Assembly (NCBI GenBank): GCA_902806595.1
Contig: CADCXC010000044.1
Coordinates: 1 to 64,000 of the forward strand
Direction of reading: 5' to 3'
DNA length: 64,000 bases
Source of the DNA: Pyrenopolyporus hunteri
Taxonomy: Eukaryota; Ascomycota; Sordariomycetes; Xylariales; Hypoxylaceae
Shown: piece by piece, positions 59,033-64,000 of the stretch
How positions within the stretch are numbered: the stretch's first letter is position 1
Layout of the letters: the number at the start of each line of letters is the position of its first letter
The notes under the pieces: model-generated
Seen by the model: only the letters and a program-made list of their open reading frames with translations
What the model was told of the DNA's origin: nothing
Database searches by the model: none
Program-made: the position numbers and the translations under genes

Positions 59033-60303
59033 GATTCTATGTAAACGCGAATATACGCCCTTGCAAGTAACTGAATAAGAATTTCCCACGGAAAACCTGA
59101 GTCGTTACCAAGTGTTCGGGTGTCAGTTCCAGAGATCCAACAGCGCAACACAAGCACAATCCAAGTAAACTCTACGACACGATATTTCGCAACGCGATAA
59201 ACCAAGCCTAGACTCCCAAGACAGGTAATTTTGCAAACGCCAGAGACTAAATTTCTGGCAGCAGGGAGCTTGATTTTTCGATTTGCGCGAAATTGTCTAG
59301 AAGGATCGACGAGTTTTAGTGATATCATGTGCAAGTTGCAGGGAATTCGATAGCGGATGATTTACCAACAACAAGGTCCCAGAATTCTATGTATATAGGT
59401 ATATGGTCCTGGGGGGGCTATTAGATACCTATACAGGGGTCCTTATTTTTTTGTCAGTGGGGACTTCATAGGGCCTAGACTGCCGGTTCAAGTCTCTTGG
59501 ATTAAAGTGAGTAAATTGCCACAAAGGGAAAGAAGAGAAAAAGTTTTCTCTATGTCTAGTAGGCCCAGATAGGCCTACCTACCCTTCCCAGCGAAAGTTA
59601 GCGCTATTCTCCGTACAGTTAAAGACTAAGTCAATGCTACGCTGACCTGGAGTATACCGCACTGTATAAGCTAAGGTACTCCTACCAACCTACTAACCAG
59701 CTTAGCGTCTTATGTATATTCAAACAGCCTACGAAGGCACCGAAGGTCCAGCTAATCACAGCCGAATTAAAACGTCCCATTCATACGTATCTTGCCCGAA
59801 ACGCGCAACAGGAGGGATATTATGCTCAACTCCTTCATAAGCGTATGTCTAGCTCTTTACTTGAACCTAGGTAGTCAAATTGATAACGAAAGAAACAGAT
59901 TATTTCGGTAATACCTCATCCTATAGCTATTCTATAATCCGCGGGAGACCCCATCCTTATATGATATAATCCCTTTCATCATTGACTTGAATGCGAAACA
60001 CGACAAACGAGACGCATGTGATGGTTGAGGCTCGGGATAGACAGCTTCCTTCTCAGAGCGAACCTTACAGCCTAATCACTAGCGGCAAAGTTCTATGTAA
60101 AACGACTCAACTCTGTCCGTTGTTACCATTGAGCGGCGCGCAAGAGATTGGAATATAGATACGTTAGATATAGTATATACGTCCAGGCAAAGACGCTCTT
60201 CCATAAACGCAAAGTTACCTAGGTACCTATACAGGGTTTACTCCCGTACTTTCAATAGCATCTAGAGGACCATCAACATCACCGTTAGCATCCAGTTGCC
60301 AAC
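59033..60303. other. Intergenic
   Basis: No gene is recognised in 1.27 kb between two minus-strand genes. It contains the permease promoter on the left and the 3' flank of the flavoprotein gene on the right. The 136-codon ORF at 58924-59334 overlaps the permease first exon in another frame and is rejected. Confidence 0.5.
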
Positions 60304-62032
60304 TCACAGGGTCCTCGCCGAACCTTCGCCAGCGCCATGGCTCCTTGCTCTTCTAGCAGCCTCTCTCCCTGCTATCCTCCCCATCACGGTTCCCATAGTC
60401 AGCCCGCTACCGCCGGGATAATTATCCCAGAACAGGCCGCCGAGCAGCTCGCCCGCACAGTAGAGGCCATCGATCTTACGAAGAGTAGCTTCACTCACGA
60501 CCTCCGCAGCAGGTGTAACCGCCAACCCACCGAACGTGAACGTGATGCCGCACGTCACCTCGACAGCCTGGAACGGGCCGCATTCAATAGGCATGGCCCA
60601 GTTAGTCTTGCCTATGTTGAGGGATCTCCCTCTGCCCTGTGTCGACATGCCGTCCCTCACGCTCGGATCGAACCTCCTCTCAGGATTCTCCCGCTGGAAG
60701 CTCTTGCACGCATCGTTAAACTCGGCAATGGTCTCGAGGAATCGATTCTTTTCCTTCAGCCCCTTCGACACGAGGATATCAGCGAGTCCGCCGAGTGTGT
60801 CGGCCTTTAAGTTCGTGGTCACGTCGTCGGCGTACTCCTCCTCGCGCAATAACTTACTCCCACGCGCGTCCCAAATCTGGAAGGCGACGCCCTGCGGTTG
60901 CTTCAGAATCTCCTTACCAAAGACGGCGTAAGTAAAATTACGAAGGTCGAAACCTTCGTCCACGAAGCGCCTGCCATCTATGTTCACCATGACGCCGAGA
61001 GGATAGCCCGACTTGGTGTACTGGTTAGTTAGTACGCGGTTTCCAGACGCGCGGGGCGAGTTAGCATCCCATGCCACGGAATGGCAGCCCGAGTAATTGC
61101 CTTCTAGCTTAGCCCCAAGCTTCCTGGCCATCGTGTGGCCATCCCCCGTATTGTACCTCGACCCTCGGACGTGGGCCAAGTCCCAACCGGGACCTAGATA
61201 TTGAGCACGCAACGCCGGAGAGGCTTGAAAGCCACCGCTCGCTAATACGACACCCCCGCGAGCGCCAATAGTTTTCAGCTTACCCTCTTTGAAGATCTTG
61301 AGGCCGACTACCTCATTCGTCGTCGAATCGGCGACCAAGTCAACGGCTGGAGCGCCAAAGTAAATTGTGACCCCATGTTTCGTCGCAGTAACCATGTGGA
61401 AGTCGAACAATTCCTTACCTTGGCCTAGACCAGAGGCGTGAGCATCAGCAAACCATACAGTAGGTGGCCTAGCGTGTAAACATATATCTCACCGGCCATA
61501 TTCATAACCATCCCGCCCCAGAACTTATACTTCCCGTTGACAAGGAACGCTTGCCTGTTGAATGAAAGGATGAACCGGGCGCCGTTATCCATTAGCCATT
61601 GCACCGCTTCTCTCGAGTTATCTACCAATATATCGGCAAGCACGGGGTCGGCTCTGCCTTTAGTAACCCGCTTGAGGTCCTTTTATTCAAATCAGATATT
61701 CTCACTCATCCGGCCTACATAAGCTTCTAGCGAATGCTCACCGCGTGGAAATCCTCTTCTGTGTAGGGCGCCATCTCGATCTTGTCGATGAGATCCCGGG
61801 GCAACCCTTTCGTACCATCGGGCTGGAAGAGGTTTGGCAGCAGATCACCCAGACCGTCGAAGCAGCATCGAAACGCGGCAGCCGTGTAGAAAGTGTTTCC
61901 GCCCGCGTCTTCGAGGGGTGCTTTCTCGACGAGGCAGACCCGGGCACCGGACTGCGCCGCCGTAGACGCCGCAGAAAATCCGGCATTACCCCCGCCGATC
62001 ACTACGACGTCGTAGCTCTCGTCAAAACTCAT
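60304..62032 (-). CDS. FAD-dependent oxidoreductase (fumarate reductase / tricarballylate dehydrogenase type)
   Basis: There are three exons, 61742-62032, 61493-61679 and 60304-61424, with introns of 62 and 68 bp, giving 532 aa. The N-terminal FAD motif is YDVVVIGGGNAGFSAA, followed by LVEKAP and AGGNTFYT. Splicing restores DFHADLKRVTKGRADP. The substrate and C-terminal FAD-binding regions follow (VVLASGGFQASPALR, NTGDGHTMARKLGA, FGGLAVTPAAEV, GLYCAGELLGGLF, NYPGGSGLTMGTVMGRIAG). This is the flavoprotein subunit family of fumarate reductase, including bacterial TcuA. The substrate is likely a carboxylate or a similar compound, but cannot be specified. No mitochondrial presequence or iron-sulfur partner gene is evident. 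Confidence 0.9.
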
Positions 62033-62573
62033 GATGTCAGGTACTAAGCGAGTGTCCAAGCCCCGGATTTTTTACAAGCAGGTAGCTAAATAAAGTGTGA
62101 ATTGTATACCAGCGGATAAGGATGTCGAAGTCCCTCCGATTAATCCCATGAACGTCCCGCCAGCTCCAACTTTTTACCCCAATCAAGACAGGCGGGGAGG
62201 GAGGGGCGCGATGGTAAAGCGGTATTCATGAACCCAAGATGCAGGGACCGAACCTGCACTTAGAACCGTAGGCACCAAATTCAGTCGAACACCTTCGTAC
62301 CCGGATACTGATCTACATTATTAAAACACGCCCGTTCTTACAGCTTCAAAATAGTGGCTTGAAATACTTATAGATCGATTTTATGCAGAGCAAACGACAT
62401 GATCCAGGATGAAGAGAAGAGTCCTCTGTTAAAAAGCATAGGGCATATCGGCGTCTAACTACAGGTTATCATCTTAAAAGAACCGCCACTTCACGATTAG
62501 ATGGCCAGCCTGATAATAGCCACATCGCAAGTAAATGCGCATTAATCTTAGCTAAACCTTTCGGCATAATATC
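62033..62573. other. Intergenic with tRNA-like fragment
   Basis: It holds the promoter of the flavoprotein gene and the 3' flank of the Mtf2-like gene. The only structure is the tRNA-like T-arm at 62234-62257. No ORF is of interest. Confidence 0.5.
62234..62257 (-). tRNA. Possible tRNA 3' fragment (T arm only)
   Basis: The minus strand reads GCAGG, a 7-base loop TTCGGTC, then CCTGC, which is a perfect 5-bp T-arm geometry with a B-box-like loop, followed by ATCTTGG as a possible acceptor strand. The matching 5' acceptor strand CCAAGAT and a D arm are not found upstream, and no T-run terminator follows within 20 bases. It is therefore a remnant or a chance match, not a working tRNA gene. Confidence 0.25.
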
Positions 62574-64000
62574 TTATATCACGTTCTCCTCCCTGGCCGC
62601 CAAGTTCGCTGTTCTACGCCATTCCCTAACGCGATCTCGTACGGAGGACTCGTACCCGGGCATGGTCAAGAGCGCCCTTCCAAAGGAACCATATTTTTGA
62701 CCCAGCAGGGCTAGTTCCCTCTCGATATGGTTCATGATCGATGCGGTCTGGGCGTCAAAGGATAGCCCACAACGGCGCATCTCATCTAGCAAGGCTAGGA
62801 TTGTGGAAAGATCGCCACGACGAGTCCAGTATATCTGGAGGAGTTCGTTATAGAAAGGCGTCGATACGCCGAGGACGTAGGATTCAAGTCCTTGCTTCTT
62901 AATCCGGGGTAGCATCGAAAAGGCAAGAGTTGATGGCGTGCGAAATGCAGTATCGAGACGTCGTAGCGCGAGGAGCAGGTATTCCGGATAGAGCGGCCCA
63001 TGTATATAAAGATTTAGCTCCCTAGGAGGTGCGTCGTCTTCAACGGTTGCAGTGTCTGCTTCATCCGAGGTTTTCTTTAGCGCATCGCCAGAGTCGGGGG
63101 CAGCAAGCACGTCTTCAGCAAGCACGTCTTCAGCAAGCACATCTTCAGCAAGCACATCTTCAGCAAGCACATCTTCAGCAAGCACATCTTCAGCAGGTAT
63201 GTCCTCAGCAGATATGTCCCCAGCGGGTATGACCTCGGCGGGCATGTCGTCGGCTGGTATGTCCTCGGCGGTGATATCCTCAGAAGCAATAGCCTCAGCG
63301 GGCACGTCCCCAGCGGCAATGTTCTCAGCGGCAGCGTCCTCGGGATGGCTTTCCATCTCATCCGTAACAGCAATTTTCTTCTTTCTGCCACGCTTTCTGG
63401 GGCCTGCCTTTTGAGGCACGCCACTAACGAGACCAAGGCGAGAGGGCATTGTGAAAACTTCTTTCTCCAAGACATCCCAAAGCTCAAAGTCCGACTTGGC
63501 GGAGGCAATCAGGCCTTCAACGCGCACGCGCTCTGGGTGACGCTTCGCCTCTAGCTCGACGGCACGACTGACAAAGTCGATGGATGATTGCCAATCCTCT
63601 TCTGCGTAGGCATCTTCGCCGGCCGCGAGGGACGCTTCGTCGTAGGCAATATCCTCACCTTGGGAGAGCTTCGAGGTCTGGGGCCGCATGGCTTCGAGCG
63701 CTCTTCTAGCGGCAGCACGTAGCTGAGGGGGAAATCGCAGAACAGCCTTCCGGCGTTCCCGAGCCGAGGCAAGTTCAGGGTGCGGGCGGCTAACGGAAGC
63801 CCGGCGGGTCCGGCCAGCGTCTTGGGCGGCCTGCCGCAGAATAGACATAGTAGGGTTGGCAGCGGCGTTTGCTTTTGAGTCATCCTGGAAGGCGGGCTGA
63901 AGGCCACGAGCTTCTATATCGGCGAAGATGCTTTCGAAAATGCGTCGTTCAGTGGGAGTGATGGTGCTAGCACGAGTGGGCTTTTTCGGGGGTTTATCGT
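62574..64000 (-). CDS. Mtf2-like mitochondrial protein (5' end beyond window)
   Basis: The frame is open from the stop at 62574 to the window edge, giving at least 474 codons. An internal ATG at 63848 exists, but the sequence above it (TPTERRIFESIFADIEARG) belongs to the family, so the true start lies outside. The Mtf2-like C-terminal domain is seen in FELWDVLEKEVF, LYPEYLLLALRRLDTAF, RTPSTLAFSMLPRIKKQGL, YVLGVSTPFYNELLQIYW and LLDEMRRCGLSFD. Yeast Mtf2/Nam1 works in mitochondrial transcript processing and translation, so a mitochondrial role is likely. Between the two conserved parts lies a long pentapeptide repeat, encoded by a 15-bp minisatellite. Confidence 0.85.
   Translation of the reverse strand, partial: DKPPKKPTRASTITPTERRIFESIFADIEARGLQPAFQDDSKANAAANPTMSILRQAAQDAGRTRRASVSRPHPELASARERRKAVLRFPPQLRAAARRALEAMRPQTSKLSQGEDIAYDEASLAAGEDAYAEEDWQSSIDFVSRAVELEAKRHPERVRVEGLIASAKSDFELWDVLEKEVFTMPSRLGLVSGVPQKAGPRKRGRKKKIAVTDEMESHPEDAAAENIAAGDVPAEAIASEDITAEDIPADDMPAEVIPAGDISAEDIPAEDVLAEDVLAEDVLAEDVLAEDVLAEDVLAAPDSGDALKKTSDEADTATVEDDAPPRELNLYIHGPLYPEYLLLALRRLDTAFRTPSTLAFSMLPRIKKQGLESYVLGVSTPFYNELLQIYWTRRGDLSTILALLDEMRRCGLSFDAQTASIMNHIERELALLGQKYGSFGRALLTMPGYESSVRDRVREWRRTANLAAREENVI
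63102..63341 (-). repeat. In-frame 15-bp minisatellite (16 units) in the Mtf2-like gene
   Basis: Six nearly identical units (plus-strand AGCAAGCACRTCTTC, coding AEDVL on minus) at 63102-63191 are followed by about ten units that still keep the 15-bp period but have diverged, up to 63341. They encode an acidic Ala/Glu/Asp linker. All units are multiples of three, so unit gain or loss keeps the frame. Confidence 0.92.

Noticed and set aside
62234..62310. A full tRNA gene on the minus strand
   Set aside because: Only the T arm and a possible acceptor strand fit; no D arm, no pairing 5' strand and no terminator.
63029..63414. Plus-strand ORFs rich in Ser/Ala/Gln across the 15-bp repeat
   Set aside because: They are antisense readings of the in-frame minisatellite in the Mtf2-like gene.
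1..64000. CRISPR arrays, rRNA genes, bacterial-type operons, intact transposase
   Set aside because: No direct repeats with spacers, no rRNA sequence and no transposase domain were seen; the DNA is clearly eukaryotic.

Overview
The window starts at a chromosome end. Bases 1-147 are C-rich telomeric repeats (CCCTAA with CCTAA, CCCCTAA and TCCTAA variants), and the remaining 63.9 kb is subtelomeric DNA of a filamentous ascomycete. The TTAGGG-type telomere, short GT-AG introns (mostly 48-150 bp) and the gene families (self-sufficient P450 fusion, DUF3292, Pth11-like rhodopsin-domain receptor, Mtf2-like protein, tannase, cutinase) all fit Pezizomycotina. A Sordariomycete is my best guess, but that is inference. 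I worked out exon structures by hand from reading-frame continuity, splice sites and family motifs.

The distal 16 kb is gene-poor. It holds an HNH-nuclease gene whose stop codon lies inside the telomere repeat, a Thr/Ser-rich secreted protein with a cysteine-rich tail, a DUF1996 secreted protein, a small 8-cysteine secreted protein, and two unrecognised single-pass membrane-protein genes arranged head to head. An inverted-repeat element (MITE-like) follows.

From 17 to 34 kb the genes point to use of plant material: a tannase/feruloyl-esterase-type enzyme, a TMEM19-like membrane protein, a cutinase-family enzyme, then an FAD monooxygenase, a P450-reductase fusion of the CYP505 type (1070 aa, seven exons) and an aldehyde dehydrogenase. 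The last three could form an oxidation cluster acting on fatty or aromatic substrates.

From 36 to 54 kb there is a six-exon ankyrin-repeat protein with a helical N-terminal region, a short-chain dehydrogenase, a 7-TM rhodopsin-domain protein, a typical 2-Cys peroxiredoxin, a second MITE-like element, a 14-cysteine small secreted protein, a DUF3292 protein and a type I mannose-6-phosphate isomerase. From 55 kb to the end are a rhamnogalacturonan acetylesterase-type SGNH hydrolase, an NCS1 nucleobase permease, a fumarate-reductase/tricarballylate-dehydrogenase-type flavoprotein and an Mtf2-like mitochondrial protein that runs off the right edge.

Intergenic DNA is rich in short TAGG/CCTA runs and AGGTACCT palindromes, which I do not see within the exons. 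No rRNA, CRISPR array, complete tRNA or intact transposase was recognised.
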